From Auanema rhodensis (lineage: Eukaryota; Nematoda; Chromadorea; Rhabditida; Rhabditidae), in contig OZ059894.1 in NCBI GenBank assembly GCA_964057225.1, positions 10,302,131 to 10,366,130 of the forward strand: a DNA stretch of 64,000 bases. The letters are read 5' to 3'. Numbering within the stretch: position 1 is the first letter of the stretch; the number at the start of each line of letters is the position of its first letter. Made by a program: the position numbers and the translations under genes. The notes beneath the pieces were generated by a model. It did no database searches, had not been told where the DNA came from, and saw nothing but the letters and a program-made list of their open reading frames with translations. Shown one piece after another: positions 50,134-64,000 of this stretch.

Positions 50134-52504
50134 ATGGATGTATATGAAGTGGATAAGCCTTCAAATGATGACAACAACATTTATTTCAAAAACATTAAAG
50201 GTAATTAGATTAATTATTTATGTTGCACCAATGTTTTTTTTTGTTTTTCAATATTGTTTTCAAATTCTAGTCTACATTGTAATTTTTTTAATTTGTAGAA
50301 CATCCGAACGATCAAGGGGACGCTCCCCTCGGTTCACTGATTTCTGTTACACTAGAAAAAAATGCCAATGAGGGTAAGCGTGAATTAATGCAACGATTTT
50401 TTATTGGATAGTTAAGGTTTTGGTTTAAATATTGTGGGCGGAACGGACAGTCCTCATATTCTCAGTGATAATTCTATATTTATTTCAACTATAAAAAAAG
50501 ACGGCGTAGCTTTTCAAAGTGGACGCATGAAAGAGGGCGATCGTGTTATATCGGTATATTGTTTATAATTTATACATTTATTTCACGCATATGTTTTGAA
50601 GATTAACGGTTGTTTGCTTCATAATTGCACACACGATGAGGCTGTGAATGCATTTAGAATAGCTGGCGAAAAAGCCGTTTTAGTTATTGAGTCTGGAGCT
50701 GAAGCTAGAATTGTTTCTGTGAGTCTATACACTTAAGTTTTATACGCTTTCTCAGTTTTACTGTTTTTTATATTTCCATAAACTGAAACTATCCTGTTAT
50801 ATAAGCATGATTTTATCTGCATGACGTGCTTATGATTCATCTTTCATTATGTCGTTTTCCTCCAGGTTGCTTGCAAATTAGCTAGTTTTTATTTATCGTA
50901 GGGTATATGTGTTTCATGTTTTTGACATAGCCCTATTCACGTGATTAAATCATGCCCACTATTCTCTGTTCGTTCTTCTGTTTATTGGCCTTGTCTTAAA
51001 CTCTAATCTGAGAGCTATATTCTAGTCAGTAGAATTTTCGCTGAATTATATAATATCATCAGAATTATTAAATTTTTTTGTAATATAAAACTAATTTTTA
51101 TCTTTTTATTATAATGACCAGGTTATTTTATGTTTTTTAAATTCCCCTTTTTCTAAAAGAAGAGCCGAAGTATATTTCCTTTGTAATTGCATTTCTGGCT
51201 TTGTTGACTTTTTGAGATTTCTATTCCGTAAAGAGTTTTTTATCATTTATTTCTATTTTCCACCTTGAAACCTGATTGACAATGGCCTCATAAACACATT
51301 TTTACTTGTTATCACTGGAAGTTTCTGTATTTTCACGTTGTGTGTTTGATGTCTCATACTGAGATTGTTATCTTGAATGCGGGCCCTACACAGCTTTTTT
51401 TATACCAAAATATGAAATCATTATCAACATTTAAAATGAGATGATCATATGTTTCTCACTTAAATGTTTCTTATTCGATTAGCCTTTCACTGTAAGACTA
51501 ACAAGCTTCTAGTTTTTCTTTTCTTCCACGCCCTCTACTCCATTTTCTTGGAGCCGGTCGCATGTAGTCTCGCCACATTTCCGCCTCAACGTTTTTTAGC
51601 AATGCTGTGTTTTTTGCTCTGATTTCACTCAATCCTGCTCTCTTTTGATATGAAACTTATTTTTTTCTCTTTCAGAGTATTGCTAAATTTGTGGAGATGC
51701 CTTCTGCTATTCTCATTGTATGTATAAAATCTGTTTTATCGGTTATTATAAGTTTGTGTTTAGGATTCCAATTCTTTACCATCTTTCACAGCACAAAGTC
51801 CTGTTTTAAACTCAATTTTAAACTCATCTGAAAAACTTGTGATCCCTCAAGGTAAGCGGATTTTTTTTTTATTTTTGATCATTTACTTGTAAAGAATGGC
51901 TGCACGTCATTTATCATATTATAATGGTAAACGTAAATCAACTAGTGTGTTTTTGATTTTTACAATTATTTCGAACTTTGTTCTTTCTGTCCGTTGAGTC
52001 CAACGCTTCCGTTAGATTCATACCGCATCAGAATTTATTTGTTTTACTCTCTTTTCCAAGTGTTCTCACGGAAGATCTGGTTTGAATTTGGTTTACAAAA
52101 TGGTGTCTAAACAGAACTTTATCAAAAATATTAGCAGCATTTTAAAAAAATTGTCAAAAATTACGAAATATTCTAGAGTGTCATAATGTATATGAGACGA
52201 TTGTTTTCTTATTGCAGACACTGCTCTTCCCATCACACCTGACATTTCAAAAGACGATGATGCTGAATCTGTGACATCATATGCTCCATCTACTCATTCA
52301 ATTATCGATGATGTACCAAGGACACCTAAAAGACCAACAAGCCTCCTTGACTCTAAGAGGTACACAATTCATGTTATTGATCACAATTCTATCTTGTTTT
52401 CCAGTGTCAATGTTTTGACGGAGGTCCTATATGTATCCATTGGTCTTGGTGTTATTGCTGTCGGAGCTGCTGTTGTCTATAAGTTTCTTCGTGGGAAACG
52501 ATAA
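50134..52504 (+). CDS. SYNJ2BP: SYNJ2BP/OMP25-like PDZ protein of the outer mitochondrial membrane
   Basis: A single PDZ domain (ISVTLEKNANEGFGLNIVGG, with the GFGL carboxylate-binding loop; FISTIKKDGVAFQSGRMKEG; DRVISINGCLLHNCTHDEAV; EKAVLVIESGAE) is followed by a Ser/Asp/Pro-rich linker (PITPDISKDDDAESVTSYAP, PRTPKRPTSLLD) and a C-terminal tail anchor (VLYVSIGLGVIAVGAAVVYK FLRGKR). This order (PDZ, linker, tail anchor with basic end) is that of SYNJ2BP, which recruits partners to the mitochondrial surface. Between about 50720 and 51675 is an unusually long intron (nearly 1 kb). The final splice (AAG-AG/gtacac...ttttccag/T) is in phase; reading through it gives a longer false frame. AATAAA near 52703. 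Confidence 0.85.
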
Positions 52505-52880
52505 AGTTCGGACATATATAGCTGTTACATCACGCTTATTTCCTAGCAAATTTAGTGTGTCATAGGCGTTAGGTGCATGATATCAGCTAATCCTCAATAT
52601 TTTTAATTTTTATTTCTTCGTATTCGTTCACCACTACCATATACTCACGGGTAATTTTTCGATATAGCATGTGTTTGTTATATGAAATTTAGTTTGTACG
52701 ATAATAAATATTCTACCATTTCACAATTGTTTATCATATTATGGGGCTTTTTCGACATTTATATTCATCATTATAGATAATCTGATATTTGAATACAGCC
52801 AGCTTAATAAAAATCAAGTGGAAAATGAAGCTTATCAGTACGTCATTATATTTATTCATTAATTTTACTGAACCGGTCGA
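52505..52880. other. Intergenic, no gene seen
   Basis: About 375 bp between two plus-strand genes. It includes the SYNJ2BP-like polyadenylation signal (52703-52708) and the upstream region of the kinase gene. No clear promoter motif. Confidence 0.5.
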
Positions 52881-54169
52881 ATGGCTGCAACTGATTTTTT
52901 TTCCAAAGATGCTGTGGTGAATCATAAATGATATTTGCTATTTATCAAATATATATTTTTATTTTGTTAAGCCGGGCAAAAACCTTCAATTGGGAGATTT
53001 TCAATTCAAAATTGAAAATGAAATCTACTCTGGACCCTTCTCTCAAGTTTATATGGTGTGTTTCAACCACTATTGTTCATCTGTGATTCATATTTTGAAG
53101 ATTTCTATTCCGAAGTCGAAAACTCCATTGGTTCTCAAAATATCAAAGGAAGAGAAGTAATCGCACTTATCTAAGGATTACAGATATAATTCTGTTTTTT
53201 CCCCAGATTTATGAAAAGAGAAATATTTGTTTTGAAAAGCTTAAAACAAGTTCATGGATTTCCAAAACTTTATTTTGCGGGACAATTCGATGAATACTCT
53301 TTTTCTGTAATGAATTTATTTGGAAAATCATTACAACATTATCTCGATATGTCACCGAAACGAAGGTACATATGCTTCCAGTATTAGACGAGCACGTAAC
53401 ATAAGTTGGTTCAAAGGTTTACCATCGGTACAAGCTTACGTATTGCTGTTCAAACTTTGGAGAGATTAAAGAAGCTTCACGAGTTCGGGGTATTACATAG
53501 GTTAGTAAAACAAAAATTCAACTATTGTTCAAGTGTTTCAGAGACATTAAGCCTGATAATTTTGTAGTTGGATTAACAAAATCCCATATAGTGTATGCTA
53601 TTGATTTAGGATTTTGCAGACCATTTCGGTATTTTTTCATGCTAAACTTTGAAAAGTTCACTGACAGTTTCAATTCAGGAACAAAGATAATACCATAAAA
53701 GCCCCTAGAAAACGAGGACCTCTCGTTGGAACAGATTTCTATGGCTCACTAGCTGCCAACTTGGCAGATGATCAGGCGCCTAAGGATGATTTAGAAAGCT
53801 GGTTCTACATGGTGTTGTACATTGCTTCCAGTTCGTAGAAACAATATTAATACCAGGAGTTTAACAACTTCAGGTTTTCTTCCTTGGAAAGGTTTAAATA
53901 GAAGACAAGTGATTGACTATAAAATTGCTGTGCGAAAGAGACCGGAGTTATTGGTTAACGGTTCGACCGCATTTTTGGAAATATTCCACATCTTGATTAA
54001 TACCAGGTTTGTTTGTTTCTAGAATATACACACAGATGTTTGTTGAAGATTCCAAGACGAGCCTAACTATGCCAGGATACAGCATATATTATTTGAATTG
54101 ATGGAAGAAAATAATATAAAGCCTACCAGCAAATTAGACTGGAAGATGGAGTTAAATCAACTAATATAA
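52881..54169 (+). CDS. Divergent casein kinase 1 family kinase
   Basis: Belongs to the worm-expanded CK1 group. Visible: a Gly-poor nucleotide loop (NEIYSGPFSQVYM), the ATP lysine (PLVLKIS), the catalytic loop LHEFGVLHRDIKPDNFVVG with Asp and Asn in place, DLG in place of DFG (YAIDLGFCRPF), and the CK1-type segment GTDFYGSLAANLADDQAPKD followed by DLESWFYMV. Near 53810 the best splice is ATG-GT/gttgta...aataccag (43 nt), giving WFYMVSLTTSGFLPWKGL, which fits CK1 alignments. Short N-terminal exon (MAATDFFSKDAV) and about nine exons in all. The stop is at 54167-54169 with AATAAA 15 nt beyond. Catalytic residues are present, so activity is possible; substrate unknown. TTBK-like kinases are the nearest alternative. 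Confidence 0.85.
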
Positions 54170-55194
54170 ATCTAAATGATGATAATAAATACATTCAAAG
54201 ATATTTATTAATAAATTAACATTCAGATATTTAACAATAAATTAGTAAAATCAATGATCATGACATATGCAAAATGAATAGCTGGAAAAAAGCTTCTTTT
54301 GAAAAAATATTAACAGAGAATGATACAGATGAGTGATGAGCACAAGCAAATTGAAAAAGAAAAACAGTTTGAAGTATTCTTAGACTAGAGGCAAGGCACT
54401 AAGAAGCCGAAAGTATATGTTCAATTCCTTGACGGTTTGGTATTAAAAAATACTCTTCTCCATCTTTCTTTGTTCAGCAATCTAAAAGAAATAATGATAA
54501 AAAAGACGTTTAGCATTTATTTATTCATTGCATAAGCAACATTATGTTAATACATTAAATTTATATATATATATATTTGTATATATTTATGATGGTAAAA
54601 CAAAAGACACCATGATGAAATTATTTTTTGAGTAAATTACCATTTGATAAAAAATTTAAAAGAAAAAAACAAGAATCACATGTATCACAATATCTTCGAA
54701 AACCACATATCCAGCAAAAGTTGTTAAGTTATTTGAAGAGAGGGAGAAAAATTGGACAAAAGCGAGAATGAAGAGAGAGAAGAAAGGAGAGAGAGAAAGA
54801 AAATATGAGTAATTGATATTGGTTCAGGCGAAAAAAAGTTTTGGCTGTTTGGGTTTTGAATGCCTATCACAAATACAATTCGAACAGCCTCGAAGGTTTC
54901 GTGTTTCTATATAAATTAGTAGAAGATGATAATTATGGGGGAAAAGAGCACCACTGACACTTTACTTGACCTGCCCCAAAGAAAAAGAATAAAATATGGT
55001 TTTAATATAAATATTTCGCAGATAGTAGAGAGAGGGCAGAAACAGAACACGACACAACACATTAGCGATACCTGCGATGTCTTAAAGGCTGTTTCACAAA
55101 AAATTTGGGAGCAATTTAAAGATAAAGATACAACAATCGAACTGAAGAGAAAGAGGAATATCCGTGTTCTGGTTCTTCTTGATATAGACGAGTT
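54170..55194. other. Convergent intergenic region
   Basis: About 1 kb between the kinase and kinesin light chain 3' ends. It contains short GA-rich runs (54740-54800). A plus-strand 90-codon frame at 54926-55198 overlaps the last three bases of the klc coding strand; it has no family match and is probably chance or 3' UTR antisense. Confidence 0.5.
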
Positions 55195-58236
<3,042 letters not shown>

Positions 58237-58559
58237 TTTTGCCAATGTCTCTATCTTCCTCCTGAAAATGATTATAAATTATCAAAATTAATTACTAATA
58301 GTGCTAATCATAATGATAATATTACAACATTAACGAATTAATAAAAAATTAAAACAAAAAGATTAACAAAATACAAAGCATGATGAAGAATTGTATTGAT
58401 GCATGCGTTAAGCATGACCAACAAAACACTAAATAAATAATAAATAAAAATAACTTGCTATGATTACACGTAAATATGGATAACTATCTACTTTAAAAAT
58501 ACAAAAATTGCATTTTTGGAGAGAAATTCAGTTAATATTTGTATATAAAACGTGTATTA

Positions 58560-58690
58560 TGACAAGCGCTTTGAGAGGAACAGAGTGCAGCCAGCAGACA
58601 ACTAGGGCGGCCGATCGATAAATCGGTATAGTGAATGCGATACACACAATGAGGCGGCTGCGCAAAGAGGAGTTTGGTATTATTTATATT
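58560..58690 (-). promoter_or_regulatory. Candidate klc promoter or 5' exon region
   Basis: A GC-richer islet in AT-rich DNA about 320-450 bp upstream of the klc ATG, with gcggccgatcgataaatcgg and gaggcggctgcgcaa. No firm core-promoter motif is seen, but the composition change and position suit a transcription start region. Confidence 0.3.
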
Positions 58691-60014
58691 CTATATAGAA
58701 TATCTCTATGTATATGAGGTGTATACGTTTATTCAACTATACAATTAATTATTTTAATGTATCGATTGAACAAGTAACTCGAAATATTTAGGATAAACGA
58801 ACATTTAAGACGCATGACTCATCAAAATTAGAAAAAAGGACTTTGAATAGAACGTTAACATTCTTAAATTAATGTATCGCTAGTCGTTCATAAAAATTAA
58901 AAGCAAAGTTTCAATATTGATTACAAGTAAATGAAGCGAAATGCTTAGACAAGCTCCATTACTAAGCAGTTAAGCTCTATGTGCTATAGCATTGGTGATC
59001 TTGATGGATAACCGATGAGATATTTCACAATTTTATTGGATTTTCCATGCATTTCACGAGATTTTGCTTCACATAAATATGAAATAAAAGTAGATTTTTT
59101 CTTAAAAAAAAAAAAGATTTTAATAGGAAAAGAAAAGATATATGAAAGATATATAGAATGTTTTAAGTTTAATAAAGGTATTGTTCTAAAGTGTAATTAT
59201 AACCATAAAAGGACTTACAATCGATATGCCTGCATCGTTGAGCCCATTAAATTCATGGTTAAAGAGGTTCTGACCCGTTATACAATTCCTAAAATTACAA
59301 TTAAAATAATATGTTTTAATATAAAATTAATAAAATAATAGAAATATATTTAAAAACATATTTATGTAAAATGTAAATGTAAAAATATATGTAAAAATAT
59401 AAAAATAAAATAAAGATAATTGTGTAATTGAGAAAAATATAAAGATTAAGAATTAAATAAATCATTCAAAGTAAGAGATCATAAATTAAAAAAAAAATTC
59501 TATAAATCAAAGGAAAAGCTGAAAAAAGGTTAGGATTTACTAGAAAAAACACATACTAATGGAGATGCAATCCGAAATATAGAAGAAAGAAACAGAAGAA
59601 CTGAATAATGGCTCTTTAAAGCTTTTCAATTTGAAGAAGGGAATAAATCAATGTGAAAAGATAGAAAGAGAGTTAAATTACTTCTAAAAGAGGAAAAATG
59701 ACATGATACTGACGAAACAATGACGACGATGTCCAACTAGACAGAAAGCTTTGAAAAATGAGAAACTGAAAGATTTTTTTGGATAATTTATCATTCGATT
59801 CAAGGAAATGAAGTGAGAAGTTCAACTTACTTCCAGAAAAAAAAACCGAAAATGCTGTTATTTCGGTATAAAATTGAAAATAAATAAATTTGGATAGTGA
59901 TGGTAAGAGAGAAACATCGATAACTTAACATGCGAACTTGTCATGTATGTCCAAATGTTTGAGAACAACATAAGGAATTGAATAGAAATTGTTAAGATAA
60001 AACGGAAAAAGCAT

Positions 60015-60016
<2 letters not shown>

Positions 60017-60063
<47 letters not shown>
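60017..60063. repeat. (GA)n microsatellite
   Basis: About 22 uninterrupted GA dinucleotides. Confidence 0.95.
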
Positions 60064-60068
<5 letters not shown>

Positions 60069-63000
60069 AGAGAGAATTCCAGAAGATAATGAGAATCTTG
60101 AATTTAAACTGATGACAAACGAACGGAATCGTACAATTCTAATTTAACGTGAAAAACGTGAAGTTCATTTCAAATAGTTGACATTAATAAACTGGTTGTA
60201 TACATAAATATGTAATTTTCTATAGTTTATTGAGGGAAAAAAAGAAAATAACGAAAAAAAAATGAAGAAATGCTTTACTTTGCATCAAAATGTTAAAGAT
60301 GAAAGTTTGATAGAATTGAGAATTAGATGGACAGCTGGAATATGATGGGAAAAGCTTGAAATGAATGACAAAAGAAGTAAAATAGATATCAGAAAAGCAA
60401 GAATGTTTAAAAATAAATATTACTGTAGAAAACTTAATGATTATTCAAAGAAAATAGTTCGAAAACTGAATTTTGTAGATTTTGCAACAGAAAATTTAAT
60501 TCAGAAGGTTTAACATATGTTGTTGGTTTAACCGATTTGCCGCAAGAAGCCATGCTCCATCTCCCCCCTGGGTACTATTAAAACCTTTTTCTCAATGATG
60601 GAGAAAAATATGAAGAAGTATTTAAAAATTTGTATTTAAAATTAGTTTACAACTTTAATGAAATAGTTAATATATTATAAAATATGTGAATTAATTATCT
60701 ATTTTGTGGAAAACGTTTAATAGGTTTTTATAGATGTTCTAACATGATTCTTCTAATATTCCCTCATAATTGAAATAGGAATTATTATAATTTTCTTTTT
60801 GTTTCTAATTTTTCCAATTATTTTTTTTTATAAAATATATATTTTTTCAGAATAATGAGAACAAATGTATTCAGAAAATGTGCAAAATGATTGTATTGAA
60901 GTATAACGTAAGAGATTTTGAAGCAGGAATATAGTTTCGAAGCATGAAACAAATTTTTTTATTAAGTTATATCTAAGAAAATATATAAATTTGAATGAAA
61001 AATACGTAATTTTGATTGCAAATCTGTAAAATCTATGCAAATGAAGAAGATCTTAATGGATGCACAAGTGAAGTCTGTTGTCAGATGGCAGATGATGGAA
61101 GGATGATTCATGAAGGCTTTATTGAAACGAAAAGACAATTCGTGTCTATTTACGAACATGTTCATATAAAATTTGTGTTTTCTTTCAAAACTAATTGACG
61201 TTTTATGTTGGAAAATAGCCAAAAATAGCCTTGTTTGAATATGCTTATGAGTATTACATGGTGATAAAATGACTGACAAAGTACAGCTAATCTGATGGAT
61301 GGATAGACGAATAGCAAACGTTCAGTTGGAACCATTGTGAAAATTTGGAAATAAAATTCAATAGAATGGCTCAAAGAAGATGAGTTTATCGGAAAGGCTA
61401 AACATGTTTCAGCTCCGAATTTCTATTTAGCTTCCGAGGACATGCTTTTCAGTACGACGTCGGCGTAGGCAGTAATTGGTAATGCATCTGTTTCTCTTCT
61501 TCTCCCTCTCCTTGGCTCTCTCTCTATTTCACTTTCTATTTCTCTCTCTCTATGTTTCATGATCAACGGCCTTCTTCCTTTTATGATTCATCGTAAAGAT
61601 GGATAAATATGGATTGTCTTCAATCGAAATGGAAAGTTATAAATGAGCATTGAAATGAGCTTATTGAAAGAAAAATTAAAAAATTCTTATAAAACATTAT
61701 AATAATATATGAAAGAAGCATCAAAGTTTCCAATGATTATACTAATGAAAAGGATATTTGATGTGTGGTAAGGTAGAGATAGTTTGAAGTGAAATACGAT
61801 ATGTAACTCAACTCAAAGCCAAAAAGATTACACTGCCTCAGTTAAGAAAAGGATTCTTCTTCTGCTGACTCAGTTTAATTGAATTTTAAACTAAAAAAAA
61901 TTCTTTTTTCTTTTTGTTCTTTTCTATAGATGAATGAGCAGTGAATATGGGTCATGCACTATGCTTGTAACATGTTTGAAACAAGGTTCAAAACTTAAAG
62001 CTTCACGTGTAAACTTTATGAAAATGCGAAGACATATGAAAGAAGAAGTAATTCATGAAGAGAAGCAGATAAATCGATGGCAAATGAGGCCAAGCTTGAA
62101 TCTTAGCGACGTTAATGAGATACTATCTGTTTCGTTCCCATCGTTGTGTCCTCCTCTCTTTCTCATCAGCAGCTTTAGCCTCATCCTTCCCGTCCTCATC
62201 ATCATTATCGTTTCCATTCTCGTCTTCTCCATGTTCATTGTGCTCGTAATCATCATGTAGTGGATTGACACTTCGTCAGGGTCATCGAAAGAATCAGATG
62301 CTACACATCATGCTCATCTGCTCTTCATCCAAATTATGTTTCACCTGTCCATAACTCTGACTTAAGAGCCTTAACTATGAAGATCTCCTTCCTTCTTCTT
62401 GTTATTCTTCGTTTAACCCTAAATTTCTGTTAGTAGTCGTCCCTTCGTTTCAATTTTTCAAGTTGGAACTATATAACCAACCTTTCCCTCCCAAATCTAT
62501 CAACATATTATTGCCCCTCGCAATACTTTTATTTTCTAATTAAAGACAAAAGGTTGAAAATTTCCTGTTAAGCTTTTATATGTATATGTACATGTATATG
62601 TCCCTTTCTTCTTCTATTTTCAGTTCATTTTCCCATTTTTAACCTAAAAATGGGGGCTGATCTGTATGTATTGCTGTGGTAAATATAAACATAAAAAATT
62701 AAAATATATAGTTTTAATTTTCAAACAATAAATAAATAAATAAATATTAAAAAGCATATATAATCTATATTTTCATATAATTTATTCAATTTTAAACGTA
62801 ATTTAAATATAAAATATGAATTTATTGGTGATTCTTGTAACTTTAATGATAGATTAGAGCTCATTTGATCATCTATTTCCACCTGTGATTTCTAATTCTT
62901 AGATCTTTATTGACTTTAAAATGTTTTTCATATAATACTATATACATATATAGTTAGTATATTTCATATATCTGTAGGTATAGTTAGTTCGATAGATACC

Positions 63001-63206
63001 TATATCTCATCTCCTCCCTCTCCCTCCCCCTTCACATCATCCTATTCCACAGATTATCAAAGATTCCTTGTATCTTTTGATTGAAATAATATTTTCATAG
63101 AAATTATATTATTTTTAAAAAGAAAATTGCAATTTGAACATAATTATGTTTTCTGATCATATCATATAGTTAAAGGTGATTTTCTACACTATTCAAGGAT
63201 TAATAT

Positions 63207-63214
63207 ATCTCTCT

Positions 63215-63269
<55 letters not shown>

Positions 63270-63282
63270 TGTCTCTCCCTGT
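63207..63282. repeat. (CT)n microsatellite with imperfect flanks
   Basis: A core of about 21 CT dinucleotides with flanking ccctgt and ccctct variants. Confidence 0.9.
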
Positions 63283-64000
63283 ATCCCATTTTCATCCTTC
63301 ACTATCAAAACTCTTATCTGTTTCTCAAATGCTATAGTTTGTTTTTAAAAAGTAAGTTCTGATGCCATTTTCCTGGTCCCGTTCAGCAATTTCCCGACGT
63401 TTCCTTCAGAAGGTTTGCCATAATCTGCCTCCTCCTACCCAGTTTCTTTGTTTATTTATCGCTTTTTTCGATAAAAAAAAAAAGAAATTTTTCATACACG
63501 AAACTCTGTTGTTATGGTATAAATTTGTTTTCTTTTCTTTAAAAAAAAAGAAAAAATGATGAGATAAAGTTTTTAAAATGGAAAAAAAAATATAAAAGAT
63601 GAGCAGCAAATGAAAAATGAATCCAAAGCATGTGTATCCATCCATTAATAGGCTTTTGACAATTTGATCTTACTATATGTATGTATATGAAGTAAAAGTA
63701 CAAAATATTTAAAAATTTAAAGAAAAATCCACACAAGTGGGTATTAAAGATACGAAGTTATGGTATTGTTTTGAAACAATCCATTAACATTTGAACATAA
63801 AAAAGAAGAAAAAGGAAGAAATTTTATAATAAAAATAAAATAAAAATATATATTTACTTATAAATTTATAATTATAAATATATAAATAATAATATTATAA
63901 TTAATATTTATTATAATCTAAAGTATATAAGATTAATAGTTTAATCAAATTAATATTTATCAAAAATCCTTCAAAAAAAAACGAACGAAAGCATAATGTT

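Larger units (their letters stand above)
58700..64000. other. Right end of window, no supported gene
   Basis: About 5.3 kb of AT-rich sequence with simple repeats. Open frames here are short and not protein-like. A GC-richer islet near 60530-60580 and a segment near 61930-62250 (plus-strand frame of 108 codons with a hydrophobic end) have no homology I can recognise. It may be upstream regulatory DNA of klc or of a gene beyond the window. Confidence 0.5.

Noticed and set aside
53821-53860. A 21-nt intron in the kinase (gtagaaac...taccag)
   Set aside because: It is too short to splice. A 43-nt intron starting 22 nt earlier restores frame and CK1 homology.
61934-62271. Overlapping open frames on both strands near the right end
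   Set aside because: Low-complexity and mutually antisense (Ile/Val-rich against Met/Arg-rich), with no family match or splice signals.

Overview
The window is nematode nuclear DNA, AT-rich, with many 40-60 nt introns and several start codons placed directly after polypyrimidine-AG sites (tttcag/ATG, tttgtag/ATG), as expected if transcripts are trans-spliced. The strongest taxonomic marker is a long nematode polyprotein allergen (NPA, ABA-1 type lipid-binding 'ladder' protein), a family known only from nematodes. I cannot name the species. All gene models are conceptual splices made by eye, so exon edges are approximate.

Layout. 0-10 kb, minus strand: a divergent NPA paralogue (30-2386), a candidate 58-residue gene (2977-3153), and the NPA polyprotein (3366-9855) with 13 units: four divergent intron-containing ones followed by nine intronless ones, six of which are nearly identical. 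GATA-type sites lie just upstream. 10-14.5 kb: a candidate small secreted-peptide gene (10485-10979, minus) and a TATA-box gene for a basic, probably nuclear protein (13054-13551, plus). 14.5-24.2 kb: a tandem satellite of 44 full 215/216-bp units with internal higher-order duplication. 24.4-30.4 kb: a mitochondrial cluster of COQ6 and UCP4 (minus) and TIMM50 (plus, head-to-head with UCP4). 32.8-34.4 kb: glutaminyl-peptide cyclotransferase. 34.4-43.6 kb: a gene-poor, microsatellite-rich stretch. 43.6-45.8 kb: a rhodopsin-family, probably neuropeptide, receptor. 46.7-49.8 kb (minus): a tail-anchored membrane protein and an ANKRD40-like ankyrin protein. 50.1-52.5 kb (plus): a SYNJ2BP/OMP25-like tail-anchored PDZ protein. 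52.9-54.2 kb (plus): a divergent casein-kinase-1 family kinase. 55.2-58.2 kb (minus): kinesin light chain. 58.3-64 kb: no supported gene.

Functional themes. The left end is a lipid-carrier locus, with upstream motifs that suggest intestinal expression. Four or five genes concern mitochondria: ubiquinone synthesis, inner-membrane carrier, TIM23 receptor, and one or two outer-membrane tail-anchored proteins. QPCT, which makes pyroglutamyl N-termini on neuropeptides, lies next to a peptide-type GPCR across the gene-poor gap; a functional link is only speculation. The most unusual structures are the NPA array with its homogenised units and the 9.7-kb satellite, every unit of which keeps the same 63-codon reading frame yet varies in a way that looks non-coding.
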